Part shown: positions 16,211-26,058 of the stretch, one piece after another
Numbering within the stretch: position 1 is the stretch's first letter
Layout: every line of letters starts with the position of its first letter
Assembly (NCBI GenBank): GCA_963734965.1
Contig: CAVTJK010000003.1
Location: forward strand, 372,001 to 436,000
DNA from: UBA4742 sp963734965
GTDB lineage: Bacteria; Actinomycetota; Acidimicrobiia; Acidimicrobiales; Acidimicrobilacustridaceae
Length of the DNA: 64,000 nt
Direction of reading: 5' to 3'
Translations under genes and position numbers: made by a program
The notes under the pieces: generated by a model
Databases searched by the model: none
What the model was told of the DNA's origin: nothing
Seen by the model: the letters and a program-made list of their open reading frames with translations, nothing else

Positions 16211-18784
16211 ATGAGCCGCGGCCACCTGCGCATCTACCTGGGGGCAGCCCCGGGTGTGGGCAAGACGTTCGCGATGCTCGACGAGGGTTGGCGACGTCAC
16301 AACCGGGGCACGGACGTGGTCGTCGGCTTCGTCGAGACCCATGGCCGGCCCAAGACGGCCGACCAGCTCCGTGACCTCGAGGTCGTGCCCCGCAAGGTCA
16401 TGGTCTATCGAGGGGCGACGTTCGAGGAGCTCGACATCGAGGCCGTGCTGGCCCGCCGACCCGAGGTGGTGCTGATCGACGAGATGGCGCACACCAACAT
16501 CGTCGGCTCACGACACGCCAAGCGCTACGAGGACATCGAAGTCCTGTTGCAAGCCGGGATCGACGTCATCACCACCGTCAACATCCAGCACCTCGAATCG
16601 GTCAACGACGTCGTCGAGCGGATCACCGGCGTCAAGCAGCGCGAGACGGTGCCCGACGCCGTGGTGCGGGCCGCTGACCAGGTCGAGCTGGTCGACATGA
16701 CACCCGAGGCGCTGAGGCGCCGGATGGCGCACGGCAACATCTACGCGCCCGACAAGGTCGACGCCGCCCTCGGGAACTACTTCCGGGTCGGCAACCTGTC
16801 GGCGCTGCGCGAGCTGGCGCTGCTGTGGGTGGCGGACAAGGTCGATGCCGGGCTCCAGGACTACATGGAGGCCCAGGGCATCGAGGGCCCGTGGGAGACC
16901 CGTGAGCGCGTGGTGGTGGCGGTGACCGGATCGCCGAGCGGCGAGTACCTGATCCGCCGGGCGGCCCGGATGGCCCAGCGCACCAAGGCCGACCTGCTCG
17001 GCGTACACGTGCAGTCGACCGATGGTCTGGCCGGTTCGCCGGCGGACCTGCTCGAAGCTCATCGCCGGCTGCTCGCCGATCTGGGTGGGGACTACCACGA
17101 GGTCATCGGAGGCGAGGTCGCCGCCGCCCTGACTCAGTTCGCCCGCACCGAGAACGCCACCCAGCTGGTCCTCGGGGCCACCCGGCGCAACCGGTGGGCC
17201 GAGCTCACCCGCGGTTCGGTCATCAACCGCGTCTTGCGCGAAGCCGGGTCGATCGACGTCCACGTCATCAGCTACGAGCAGGACGAGGTCGGCGACGCCG
17301 AGTCGAAGCCGCTGTCGCTCGTGCGGCCCCGTCGCCGAGCCCGGCTGTCGACCCGTCGTCAGGTCGCGGGTGGGTTGCTCGCCGTCATCGGGATCCCGCT
17401 GCTCACGCTGGCCCTGACCCCGCTGCGCAGTCACATCAACCTGTCGACCGACATGATGCTGTTCCTCGTCCTGGTGGTCATCGTGGCCGTCGTGGGCGGT
17501 CTGTGGCCGGCGATCGTGGCGGCTGTCGTCGCCTCGTTGGCCGTCAACTGGTACTTCACCGAACCGCTCCACACCTTCACCATCGCCGAAGGGCAGAATC
17601 TCGTCGCGCTGGCGACGTTCCTGGTCGTGGCCGCCATCGTCAGCACGCTGGTGACCAAGCTGGCGCGGCGCTCGGCCGATTCGTTGCACGCGCGCGCCGA
17701 AGCCGAGGCCCTCGCCCGTCTGGCCGGTGGCCTGGTCGGTGGCGACGACGCCCTCGACCAGATGCTCAGCCACCTGCGCACCACCTTCGAGCTCGAGGCC
17801 GTGAGCCTGCTCGTGCCGGCCGCCGACGGGTCGGGGGGTGGATGGCGGGTCGAGGCCCAGGCTGGTGAGGCGGCGCCGACTGAGCCGTCGGGTCATCAGG
17901 CGCTACCGGTCGGCGGCGGGGCCATGGTCGTCTACGACGGTCCGGCTCTGACCGTCGACGACGAGCGCGTGCTACGCGTGTTCGCCGCCCAGCTCGGCTC
18001 GGCGCTCGAGCGGCGGCGACTGCGGGCCGAGGCGGCCGAAGCCGCCGCGCTGGCCGAGGCCGACGAGCTGCGCACCGCCATCCTGCGGGCGGTGTCCCAC
18101 GACCTGCGCACGCCGTTGGCATCGATCAAGGCGTCCGCGACCAGCCTCTTGCAAGACGACGTCGACTGGACACCCGAGGCCCGCCAGGTCTTCCTCGCCA
18201 CCATCGAGGAGGAAGCCGACCGGCTCAACGTGCTGGTGGGCAACCTGCTCGACATGAGCCGACTCGAGAGCGGCGTGCTCGAGGTGGCGGTGGGACCGGT
18301 GGCGCTCGAGGAGGTCGTGGCCCGCGCCCTGGCCAGCATCAGCCAGGTCACCGGTCCGGTCGACGTGCAGGTGTCCGAGGAGCTACCGCGGGTGCTGGCC
18401 GACGCGGGCCTGCTCGAGCGCGTGGTGGCCAACGTCGTCTCCAACGCCCTGCGCTACTCGCCCGATGACCGTCCGTTGCGGATCGAGGCGGGCGAGGTGG
18501 GTGACCACGTCCACCTGCGCATCATCGATCAGGGCCCGGGGGTGCGACCCGGTGACCGCGACCGCATCTTCGAGCCGTTCCAGCGCCTGGGGGATCGCTC
18601 GTCGAGCACAGGCGTCGGGTTGGGGCTGGCCGTGGCGCGAGGGTTCACCGACGCCATGGACGGCGAGCTGTCGCTCGAGGACACTCCCGGTGGCGGGCTC
18701 ACGACGGTCATCTCGCTGCGCTCGGCTCCGAGTCCGGCGGCGGCACCACCACCGGCGGCCCCCAGCGAGGCGGTGTCGCGATGA
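16211..18784 (+). CDS. kdpD: Sensor histidine kinase KdpD
   Basis: 857 aa with the full KdpD layout. The N-terminal KdpD domain has Walker A GAAPGVGKT (about 11-19) and LIDEMAHTN. A universal-stress-protein-like domain spans about 233-353, then four DUF4118 membrane helices (~380-487) and a GAF-like region (~500-605). HisKA follows with SHDLRTPLASI (His about 630), then HATPase_c with NALRYSP, DQGPGVRPGDRDRIFEPF and GVGLGLAVARG. It senses K+/osmotic status and phosphorylates KdpE. It overlaps kdpE by 4 bases. It is the only complete KdpD in the window, so it may also serve the second operon. Confidence 0.96.
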   Translation: MSRGHLRIYLGAAPGVGKTFAMLDEGWRRHNRGTDVVVGFVETHGRPKTADQLRDLEVVPRKVMVYRGATFEELDIEAVLARRPEVVLIDEMAHTNIVGSRHAKRYEDIEVLLQAGIDVITTVNIQHLESVNDVVERITGVKQRETVPDAVVRAADQVELVDMTPEALRRRMAHGNIYAPDKVDAALGNYFRVGNLSALRELALLWVADKVDAGLQDYMEAQGIEGPWETRERVVVAVTGSPSGEYLIRRAARMAQRTKADLLGVHVQSTDGLAGSPADLLEAHRRLLADLGGDYHEVIGGEVAAALTQFARTENATQLVLGATRRNRWAELTRGSVINRVLREAGSIDVHVISYEQDEVGDAESKPLSLVRPRRRARLSTRRQVAGGLLAVIGIPLLTLALTPLRSHINLSTDMMLFLVLVVIVAVVGGLWPAIVAAVVASLAVNWYFTEPLHTFTIAEGQNLVALATFLVVAAIVSTLVTKLARRSADSLHARAEAEALARLAGGLVGGDDALDQMLSHLRTTFELEAVSLLVPAADGSGGGWRVEAQAGEAAPTEPSGHQALPVGGGAMVVYDGPALTVDDERVLRVFAAQLGSALERRRLRAEAAEAAALAEADELRTAILRAVSHDLRTPLASIKASATSLLQDDVDWTPEARQVFLATIEEEADRLNVLVGNLLDMSRLESGVLEVAVGPVALEEVVARALASISQVTGPVDVQVSEELPRVLADAGLLERVVANVVSNALRYSPDDRPLRIEAGEVGDHVHLRIIDQGPGVRPGDRDRIFEPFQRLGDRSSSTGVGLGLAVARGFTDAMDGELSLEDTPGGGLTTVISLRSAPSPAAAPPPAAPSEAVSR

Positions 18785-19467
18785 CGCGAGTACTGGTGGT
18801 CGACGACGAGCCGCAGATCCGACGAGCGCTGGCCACCAACCTGCGCGCCCGCGAATACGAGGTCGACCTGGCCGCGACCGGCGAAGAGGCGTTGCGGTTG
18901 GCAGCCGAACGCCACCCCGACGTCGTCGTGCTCGACCTCGGGCTCCCCGGCATCGACGGCATCGAGGTCGTCCGCGGGCTGCGCGGATGGAGCTCGGTGC
19001 CGATCATCATCCTGTCGGTGCGCGAGGACGAGCACGACAAGGTCGAAGCGCTCGACGCCGGGGCCGACGACTACCTGGCCAAGCCCTTCGGCATGAACGA
19101 GCTGTTGGCCCGGCTGCGTGCCGCCGTGCGTCGGGCGACGCCGCTCGACGAGCTCCCAGTCATCGAGACCGACGACTTCCGCGTCGACCTGGCGGCCAAG
19201 AAGGTCAGCCGCGACGGCGCCGAGGTGCACCTCACCCCGACAGAGTGGGGACTGGTCGAACAGCTCGTGCGCAACCGCGGCAAGTTGGTCACCCAGCGCC
19301 AGTTGCTGCAGGAGGTCTGGGGTCCCGAATACGAGACCGAAGCCAACTACCTGCGGGTCTACCTGGCCGGGCTGCGGCGCAAGCTCGAACCCAATCCCGG
19401 CCGCCCTCGCTACTTCATCACCGAGCCGGGGATGGGCTATCGCTTCGAGACCGATTCGACCCATTAG
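18781..19467 (+). CDS. kdpE: Response regulator KdpE
   Basis: 228 aa, OmpR/PhoB family. The receiver domain (1-115) has acidic residues DDE at 8-10, phosphoacceptor Asp52 in VVVLDLGLPG, and KPFGMNELLARLR. The C-terminal winged helix contains HLTPTEWGLVEQLVRN, YLRVYLAGLRRKLE and TEPGMGYRFE. ATG overlaps the kdpD stop (ATGA). When phosphorylated by KdpD it should activate kdp transcription; the sites at 11270-11310 and 27352-27368 are candidate targets. Confidence 0.95.
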   Translation: MTRVLVVDDEPQIRRALATNLRAREYEVDLAATGEEALRLAAERHPDVVVLDLGLPGIDGIEVVRGLRGWSSVPIIILSVREDEHDKVEALDAGADDYLAKPFGMNELLARLRAAVRRATPLDELPVIETDDFRVDLAAKKVSRDGAEVHLTPTEWGLVEQLVRNRGKLVTQRQLLQEVWGPEYETEANYLRVYLAGLRRKLEPNPGRPRYFITEPGMGYRFETDSTH

Positions 19468-19517
19468 CCGAGGCGCTGGTGCACGCCTGGCCAAGGGTGA
19501 CTGGATAACGTCCAACC

Positions 19518-20640
19518 ATGGAGCCCGGGGTGCGGACCAACCCCCGACGCGATCGGACGCCCCGCCCGGCGCGCCTGAACTTCGCCCGCTCGTTCCATTC
19601 CCGCCTGCCCGACGCCGCCCCGACCCCGCTGCTCGAAATGCGCCCGCTCGCCGACGAGCTGGGACTCGGCGGGTTGCTGGTCAAGGACGAGTCGGCACGC
19701 TTCGGGCTCCAGAGCTACGAGGTGCTGGGCGCGGCCTGGGCGCTCTACCGCGAGGTGCTGAGCCGCCTCGGGCGCCGACCGCCGATGTGGCAGGGGATGG
19801 ACGACCTGCGTCGCGCCATCGAACCGGTGGGTCGGCTGCGGGTCGTCACCGTCACCGACGGGGGCTTCGGCGCGGGGGTGGCCCGGGCCGCCCATCTGTT
19901 CGGCTTCGACGGGGTCGTGTACCTGCCGGCCACGGCCGCGCCCGAGCGCATCGCCGCCGTCGAACGGGAAGGGGCCCAGGCCATCACCGTGGGCACGACG
20001 TGGGACGACGCCATGGCCGCCGCCGCCACCGAGACGGGTGACGAGGTGGTGCTCCTGAGCGAGTCGTCGTGGGAGGGGTTCGACGACATCCCCTCCTGGG
20101 TCACCGAGGGCTACACGACGGTGTTCGAGGAGGTCGAGGACGAGCTCGAGGCCCGCGGCCGGCCCCTACCCGACGTGGTCTCGGTCCCCTTGGGCATCGG
20201 CGCCCTCGCCGCCTCGGGCGCCAACTGGCTTCGCGGCGAGCGCTTCTCCGAGGATCTCTGGATGATCGGGACCGAACCGACCGCCGCCCCATGCTGGTCG
20301 GCGTCGATCGAGGCCGGTGAACGGATCACCCTGCCGTCGACGGGGATCACCGTCATGGAGGGGTTGGCGCGAGGGTTGCCGTCACCGCTGGCCTGGCCGG
20401 TCGTGCGCGACAGCTATCGACGCCATCGCCGCCGTCGACGACGACCGCGCCCTCGAAGCGGCGGTGCGGCTGGGCGAACACGGCGTACGGGCCAGCCCGA
20501 CAGGGGCCGCCGCCTTCGCCGGCGTGCTCCAGGCGCTGGTCGACAAGGCCGATGGCCGTGACTCGATCCCGTTGGGCCCGGCCTCGCGGGTGTTGGTCGT
20601 GGTCACCGAGGGCGCCTTCGCGGATGCCGTCGAGGCGTGA
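19518..20640 (+). CDS. PLP-dependent-fold protein, DpaL-like, catalytic lysine missing (frame break near 20415)
   Basis: 373 aa after removing one base (T at 20415), fold type II PLP family close to diaminopropionate ammonia-lyase/threonine deaminase. The family's RFGL.(S/A)FK.LG motif appears as RFGLQSYEVLG, so the Schiff-base Lys is Glu68. The usual cofactor loop TDGNHG reads TDGGFG. VSVPLGIGALAASG corresponds to the Gly-rich phosphate-binding loop. The frame holds to WPVVRDS, then resumes as IDAIAAVDDDRALEAAVRLGEHGV to the TGA at 20640. Two coherent active-site changes suggest a pseudoenzyme rather than a read error. The stop overlaps the next gene by 4 bases. Confidence 0.75.
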
Positions 20641-21666
20641 GCTCGATCACCGACGACGTCGAACGCGCCGCCGACCTGTTGGCCGCCGGCGGGTTGGTCG
20701 CCTTCCCGACCGAGACCGTCTACGGTCTCGGCGCCGACGCGTCGGATTCCTCGGCGGTCGGGCGGATCTTCGCCGTCAAGGGCCGCCCGACCGACCATCC
20801 CGTGATCGTGCACCTGGCCGACGGGGGCGATCTCGACCGATGGGGCGCCCGCATCAGCTCCGAGGCCAGGGTGCTGGCCGAGGCGTTCTGGCCCGGACCG
20901 CTGACCGTGCTCGTCCAGCGCACCGCCCGGGTGCCCGATGCCGTGACCGGTGGTCGGGCGACGGTGGGACTGCGCGTTCCCGATCATCCCGTCGCCCACG
21001 AGCTGTTGGTGGCCTTCGGTGCTCGCCGGCCCGACGGCGCCGCCATCGCCGCCCCCTCGGCCAACCGGTTCGGCCGGGTCAGCCCGACCACGGCGGCCCA
21101 CGTGTTGGCCGACCTCGGTGACGACGTCGATCTGATCCTCGACGGTGGACCCTGCACGGTCGGCATCGAGTCGACCATCGTCGACTGCACGGGACCGGTT
21201 CCCGAGGTGCTCCGTCTCGGCGGCATCAGCATCGATCGGCTCACGCACGCGCTCGGGGTCGCACCCCGAGGTCGATCTGAACGCCAACGCGCGGACGAGG
21301 GCGGTGCGGCCGACGCGCCGATCGGCGCGCGGGCGCCGGGGATGCTGGCCTCGCACTACGCGCCGCGGGCGCGCGTCGAGGTGATCGAGAGCCCGGCCGT
21401 GGTCGCCGAGCGCGCCGCCGAGCTGGCGGCCCGAGGACTGGTGGTCGTCGTCATCGCTCCGGGAGTGCTCGACGGCCTGCGCGCCGAGGTGATCGAGCTC
21501 GAACCGGCGGGTCCGGCCCACGACTACGCCCACGTCCTCTACGACCGGCTTGCGCCAGGCCGACCGGCTGGCCGCCGACGTCATCCTGGCTGTCCCGCCG
21601 CCGGCGGATGACCCAGATGGTCTGGGCGCCGCCGTCCGCGACCGCCTCGCTCGCGCGTCGCGCTGA
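20637..21666 (+). CDS. L-threonylcarbamoyladenylate synthase, Sua5 type (frame break near 21550)
   Basis: 342 aa after removing one T at 21550/21551. The N-terminal YrdC domain carries GGLVAFPTETVYGLGADA, FAVKGRPTDHPVIVH, FWPGPLTVLV, PSANRFGRVSPTTA and GGPCTVGIESTIVDCTG split across the usual strands. The C-terminal Sua5 domain has GARAPGMLASHYAPRA. The frame breaks after HVLYDRL and resumes as RQADRLAADVILAVPPPADD to TGA at 21666. The enzyme makes threonylcarbamoyl-AMP from threonine, bicarbonate and ATP for the t6A37 tRNA modification. This function is near-universal, so the frame break is almost certainly a sequence error. Confidence 0.92.
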
Positions 21667-21695
21667 GCATCCCAACCCAGCTCCTCTTCCCCGCA

Positions 21696-21747
21696 CGAAC
21701 CTGTGCCGTCAGAGGTCACCCGGGCCGCGCGTTGCGGTACAGGTTCG
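21696..21747. repeat. 52-nt palindromic element, copy 2 (opposite orientation)
   Basis: CGAACCTGTGCCGT at 21696-21709 and GCGGTACAGGTTCG at 21734-21747 pair over 13 of 14 positions, one as a G-U wobble. The length and 24-nt centre equal those of the 6018 copy, and the reverse-complemented centre matches it at 16 of 24 bases. It sits between two convergent genes. Confidence 0.68.
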
Positions 21748-21784
21748 GGGGACCGGGGCTCGGCGACGGGTCGAGGCTGGGGCG

Positions 21785-22568
21785 TCAGGGCTGGTGGGCG
21801 TGGGCCAGGATGCGCTTGAAGGCGTAGAAGTAGGGCCCGGTGTCGCCCAGCTCGGCGACGACGCGGCGGCGGTACTCGGCGACGAAGTCGTCGTAGCGCG
21901 GCGTCGTCGAGCTGGGCGTGGTACCCGGTGAGCAGCGTGCCCTTGGTCCACTCGACCACGTCGACGGGCGAGTCCAGTTCGAACCCGTACACCTGCATCC
22001 ACACGTCGAGATCGACGAGACCCGAGGCCGTGCAGGACGCTGGCGTAGTGCTCGGGGGCCAAGCACGTTGGCCGCGCCGCCCCTGGCCGTCAGCCCCCAT
22101 TCGGCGACCGAGCTGGTCGGCCAGCGGTGTGGGACGGGTGGTCGTGGTTGGCCGGGACCTGGAACGCGATCTGGCCGTTCGGCAGCGAGCGCTCGGCTGA
22201 GCCGGGCCAGCAACTCGGCATGGTCGGGCACCCACTGCAACGAGGCGTTGGCGAACACGACGTCGACGAGCTCGAGCGGGGTCGTAGTCCTCGAGGTGGC
22301 CCCATTCGAAGCTGAGCCCGTGGTCCGACTGGTGCGCGACGAGGGCTCGGGCCCGCTCGAGCATCGGTTCGGCATCGTCGATCCCGACGGTGTGAGCCGC
22401 CCGCAGCTGCTGGTGCAGCGCCAGCGTCAGCTCGCCTGGTCCGCACCCGAGATCGACCACGCGGCCTCCGGGCACCGGGTCGAGCCGGGCCACCAGATCG
22501 TCGAAGGGCCGGCGACGCTCGGCCGCGAAGCGCTGGTACTGGTCGGGATCCCACGTCGACGGGCTCAT
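21785..22568 (-). CDS. Trans-aconitate 2-methyltransferase-like protein (seven frame breaks)
   Basis: 258 aa once seven single bases are removed (near 22280, 22188, 22125, 22111, 22068, 22027 and 21897). The N-terminus WDPDQYQRFAAERRRPFDDL and the SAM motif VVDLGCGPGELTLAL match the Tam family. The later pieces DVVFANASLQWVPDHAELL, LPNGQIAFQVPANHDHPSHT, WGLTARGGAANVL, APEHYASVLHGLG, VDLDVWMQVYGFELDSPVDV and YRRRVVAELGDTGPYFYAF follow the family order. Every piece is intact and the total is a multiple of three after correction, which argues for sequencing insertions over decay. Tam methylates trans-aconitate, relieving inhibition of aconitase. Substrate is inferred from the family. Confidence 0.8.
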
Positions 22569-22600
22569 GGCTCCGACGCTAGGCCAACCGTCTCCCTCGT

Positions 22601-22622
22601 TTCAAGACAAGTTCAATACAAG
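22601..22622. promoter_or_regulatory. Direct-repeat site upstream of the methyltransferase
   Basis: TTCAAGACAAG and TTCAATACAAG stand head to tail (one mismatch), 33-54 bases upstream of the minus-strand methyltransferase start. On the minus strand they read CTTGTATTGAA-CTTGTCTTGAA. AT-rich for this genome, so likely a promoter element or regulator site. The regulator is unknown. Confidence 0.4.
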
Positions 22623-22706
22623 TGACGATGAGCACCGGCGCCGACCTTCGCTCGCGGACCCGGCGGCAGATGACCACCGCTGGTGTGGCGATCTGCCGCC
22701 GCGACG

Positions 22707-24437
22707 TCAGGACGAGACGTGCACGGTCCGGGTGTGCCAGCCGGTCGCCCCGTTCGGCTCGGGATCGGCCTGGTCGCTCGTCTGCGTGGTGCCCGTGCCG
22801 TCGGTGGCCCGGACGCGGAGTCGGTGGCTGCCGGGCTTGGCGTCCCACGGGACCATCCACTCGCGCCACGTGTCCTCGGAGAGGACCGACCCGAGCTGCG
22901 CGGTCATCCAGGCTCCGTCGTCGACCTGGACCTCGACCTTGCTGATGCCCCGATCCGGGGCCCAGGCCACGCCGGCGATCGGTGTCGTGCCGGCGCGGAC
23001 GTTGGCTCCCGACCGAGGCACGTCGATGCGCGACTGGGTCTTGATGGGCGCCTCCTTGCGACCAGCCGAGCGGCACCCAGTAGGCGTCGAAGGCTTCGAG
23101 GGTGGTGAGGTGGATCTCGGTGAGCCACTTGCAGGCCGACACGTAGCCGTACAACCCGGCGACGACCAGTCGGGCGGGGAACCCGTGGACGGTCGGCAGC
23201 GGTTCGCCGTTCATGCCGACGGCCACCAGCGCCGTGCGCCCGTCGTCGAGCGCCGCCGTCGGGAAGCCGACGGTGAAGCCGTCCACCGAACGGCCGACGA
23301 TCTGGGTGGCGCCCTTGTGCACACCGGCCCGATCGAGCAACGTGCGCAACGGCACGCCCTGCCACAGCGCGTTGCCCACCAGGTCGCCGCCGACCTCGTT
23401 GGACACGCACGAGAGGGTGACCGCCTCTTCGACCTGGGGCATGCCTCTGGAGGTCGTCGAAGGTCAGCTTGAACGGGTGGTCGACCATGCCCGTCACCGA
23501 CAGCTGTCCAGTGGGCCACGTCGACCTGGGGTACGACCAGCGCGGTGTCGATCCGGTAGAAGTCGCCGTTGGGCACGATGTAGGGGCTCAGGCCGTCGAC
23601 GGGGAACGAGGCGGTACCGGGACGCCTCGAAGGCGGCCGGCGAGCCTGGTGGCACGGCCCGGTTGCTCGGGCGGATCAGGCGGATCTTCTCGCGGACGGC
23701 TTCGATCGACGATCGAGAGCGCAGCGTCCGTCCGGCCAGGGCGCCGGTGACGGCGAAGGCACCGGCGGCGCCCGCCCACCCGAAGAAGGCTCGCCGCGTG
23801 GCGGTCGAATCCGTGGGGCGTGCGATCACCTTCGACGGCGCCGCCTTGCTTCCCGGCGGTTGCATCCGGGGACGCGACGACGCCGGCGGTGGCGGGGCCA
23901 CGGGCAGCAGGTGCCCCGTCCTGGCCACCTTGAACAGACCGAAGAGGGTGCCCAGGCCAGCGGCGACCGAGAAGAGCGCGGCCACGACGGCGAGGCCGGT
24001 CGAGGCGAGGGGATCGTCGCGCGCTGGCGACGATCCCGACGACCCCGAAGGCGGCGAAACCCGGCGACCGCGACCCAGGGCCGGCGCCGAGCGGCGCCGC
24101 CGAGTCCGGCCCCGAGCAGCACCGAGACGATCACGATGCCGGCCACGAGCGAGGGCTTGTCGGCGGTGCCGAGCACGCTGATCGCCGTGCGGGCGACCCC
24201 GCCGCCCGACGCCCGGATGAAGGCGTTGCCCACGCTGCCGATCAGCGACTGGTTGCGGCTGCCGAAGCCGGTGACGATCTCGCCCACACCGAGGGCGACA
24301 CCGGCCGCCAGCGCGCCGGACCAGCGGGCCTCACCGATGGTGGGGTGGGCCGTCCCGCGGGGGACGTCGGAGGGTTGGGCACGGGTCCGAGAGGCCACCG
24401 GCGGACTCGTGCCGGGATCTGTCGGGATGCCGGTCAC
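22707..24437 (-). CDS. Membrane-anchored molybdopterin-dependent oxidoreductase, sulfite-oxidase fold (six frame breaks)
   Basis: 574 aa after removing six bases (near 24058, 24024, 23614, 23509, 23447 and 23063). The N-terminal ~190 residues hold several membrane helices (ALAAGVALGVGEIVTGF, SLVAGIVIVSVLLGAGLGG, AALFSVAAGLGTLFGLF), followed by a short link with TRRAFFGWAGAAGAFAVTG. The Moco domain has SPYIVPNGDFYRIDTALVVP and EEAVTLSCVSNEVGGDLVG, whose Cys is the expected molybdenum ligand, and HGFPARLVVAGLYGYVSACKW. A C-terminal Mo-co dimerisation domain follows (GVAWAPDRGISKVEVQVDD, EWMVPWDAKPGSH). Its redox partner and substrate are unknown. Confidence 0.85.
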
Positions 24438-24552
24438 AGGACCTCTACGGTGCCAGAACCGGGCGGAGATTCCTGCTCACCTGTCCGGAAACATTCGCGA
24501 GCATCACCGGTCTCGATCCACCGCGACCGGCTGTGGGGCCCCGTGGGCCGGG

Positions 24553-25986
24553 TCAGTCCCGAACGGGGTCGGGGGTCGGAGGGGGCCTCAGGTCGATCCC
24601 CTCCCGGCCCTGGTCGATGGCGAGGGTGACCCGCTCGTGGGCGGCGACCACGTCCTCGACGTCGTTGCGCTCGTCCACCGCCAGTCGCGCCGAACGCAGG
24701 ATCATGGCGGCCTGGCGGGCCACCAGCTCTCGCTGTTCGTCGGTCCTCGCCACCTCGGCGATCTTGGCCAGGTTCTCGAGTTGGCGGATGCCGACCGCAG
24801 GCATCCCCCGTCCGGCTTGGCGGATCTTGTCGAAGCTGCGGTTGATGAAGCGGTCGTAGCGCGGCGCCGGCTCGATGAGTCGGATCTCGCCTTGGTTGTC
24901 GCGGTAGATGCCGTCGGGAAGACCCGACGAGACGAGCTTGCACATGGCATCGCCGAGCCAGTCGATGCACGTGAGCGCGGTGTAGGTGTCGTTGACGGCG
25001 GGCGACAAGGCGCGGATGGCGATCTCGACCAGTTGGTCGATGGCGAACTGGAGATCCTGGGCCAACGTCCGATTCGGTCCGACGACGTGGGCCCGATCGA
25101 GTGCCTGCTCGACGGCCGCCGCCGAGTCGGCGGGGAACACGATGGCGAACGGTCGTCCCTTGACCAGGAAGTGACCGGGTCGGTGCACGACGCGCACCAC
25201 CGCTCCGGAGCCGGCGGCGATCTTGACCAGTCGCCGGTGGTTGATGGCTTGGAGATAGCCGCTTGCCGGCGCACCGATCTCGGCCCCGCTCTCGTCGAGT
25301 CGTCGCCGCACCTCGGCCGGCGAGACGGCTCTGGCGGGCTGGGCGGTGGCTCCTTCCTCGGCCGCGTCGTACGCCATGTTCTGCAGCGCTCGTCCGAGGT
25401 CGGCCGCGATGCCGCTGATGACCTCGGTGATCTGGATCGACTTGGCCACGTGGTGGATGAAGTAGATCAGCACGCCCAGATCGACCAAGGTCAGCCCGAG
25501 TGCCACGGTGACCGAGACGTGGGGAACGAAGGCCTTGGCCGGCGGGCTCGAGACCGACCCGAGGGCCAGCACGCAGAAGACGAAGGTGGCGACGAACGTC
25601 CCGAGGGTGATCTGGGTGCCGACGTCCCGGATGAAGTTCCGCAGCATCCGCGGACCGAACTGCGTCGATGCCAGTGTCAGGGCGAGGATCGTGATCGAGA
25701 AGACGACACCGACGACCGTGATGACGGCTGCCGCGATGGCGGTGAGGATGGAGCGAGCGGCGTCCGCCCCGCCGGTGTTCACCCACGCCGGGAGCGACAG
25801 CGACCCGTCGCTCGCCGCCCGGTCCAGTTGATAGGTGACGAGGAACAGCGCCGCGGCGAGGACGACGAGGATGGTCGGGACGAGCCAGAGCGTGGTGCGC
25901 AGCGACTCGGTCCGCCAACTCGGCAGCCGTTCGCGGCGCGTCACCACCATCGCGGTGTGATCGGCGGGGTGTGTCGGTGTGGTCAT
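24553..25986 (-). CDS. DUF2254 membrane protein
   Basis: 477 aa from the ATG at 25986 (an in-frame GTG at 26031 is possible). The N-terminal half has four helices: LRTTLWLVPTILVVLAAALF, ILTAIAAAVITVVGVVFSIT, ITLGTFVATFVFCVLALG and VALGLTLVDLGVLIYFIHHV. It also carries the DUF2254 signature LASTQFGPRMLRNFI. The cytoplasmic half contains PGHFLVKGRP, ALSPAVNDTYTALTCIDWLG and a Cys-containing stretch. The frame is intact even though its neighbours are damaged. DUF2254 proteins are uncharacterised, with channel- or transporter-like topology. Transcribed away from the kdpE-like gene upstream. Confidence 0.85.
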   Translation of the reverse strand: MTTPTHPADHTAMVVTRRERLPSWRTESLRTTLWLVPTILVVLAAALFLVTYQLDRAASDGSLSLPAWVNTGGADAARSILTAIAAAVITVVGVVFSITILALTLASTQFGPRMLRNFIRDVGTQITLGTFVATFVFCVLALGSVSSPPAKAFVPHVSVTVALGLTLVDLGVLIYFIHHVAKSIQITEVISGIAADLGRALQNMAYDAAEEGATAQPARAVSPAEVRRRLDESGAEIGAPASGYLQAINHRRLVKIAAGSGAVVRVVHRPGHFLVKGRPFAIVFPADSAAAVEQALDRAHVVGPNRTLAQDLQFAIDQLVEIAIRALSPAVNDTYTALTCIDWLGDAMCKLVSSGLPDGIYRDNQGEIRLIEPAPRYDRFINRSFDKIRQAGRGMPAVGIRQLENLAKIAEVARTDEQRELVARQAAMILRSARLAVDERNDVEDVVAAHERVTLAIDQGREGIDLRPPPTPDPVRD

Positions 25987-26058
25987 GGTCGGGCGCGCTC
26001 CAGTATCGACGCCGACCAGGCTTCCCGGCACACCAAGGAGGCAGTCTAGCGGCCCACC

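Noticed and set aside
21785..24437. Two decayed pseudogenes (methyltransferase and molybdopterin enzyme)
   Set aside because: All breaks are single-base insertions, no internal stops remain after correction, and every conserved motif is intact, so sequence error is more likely.
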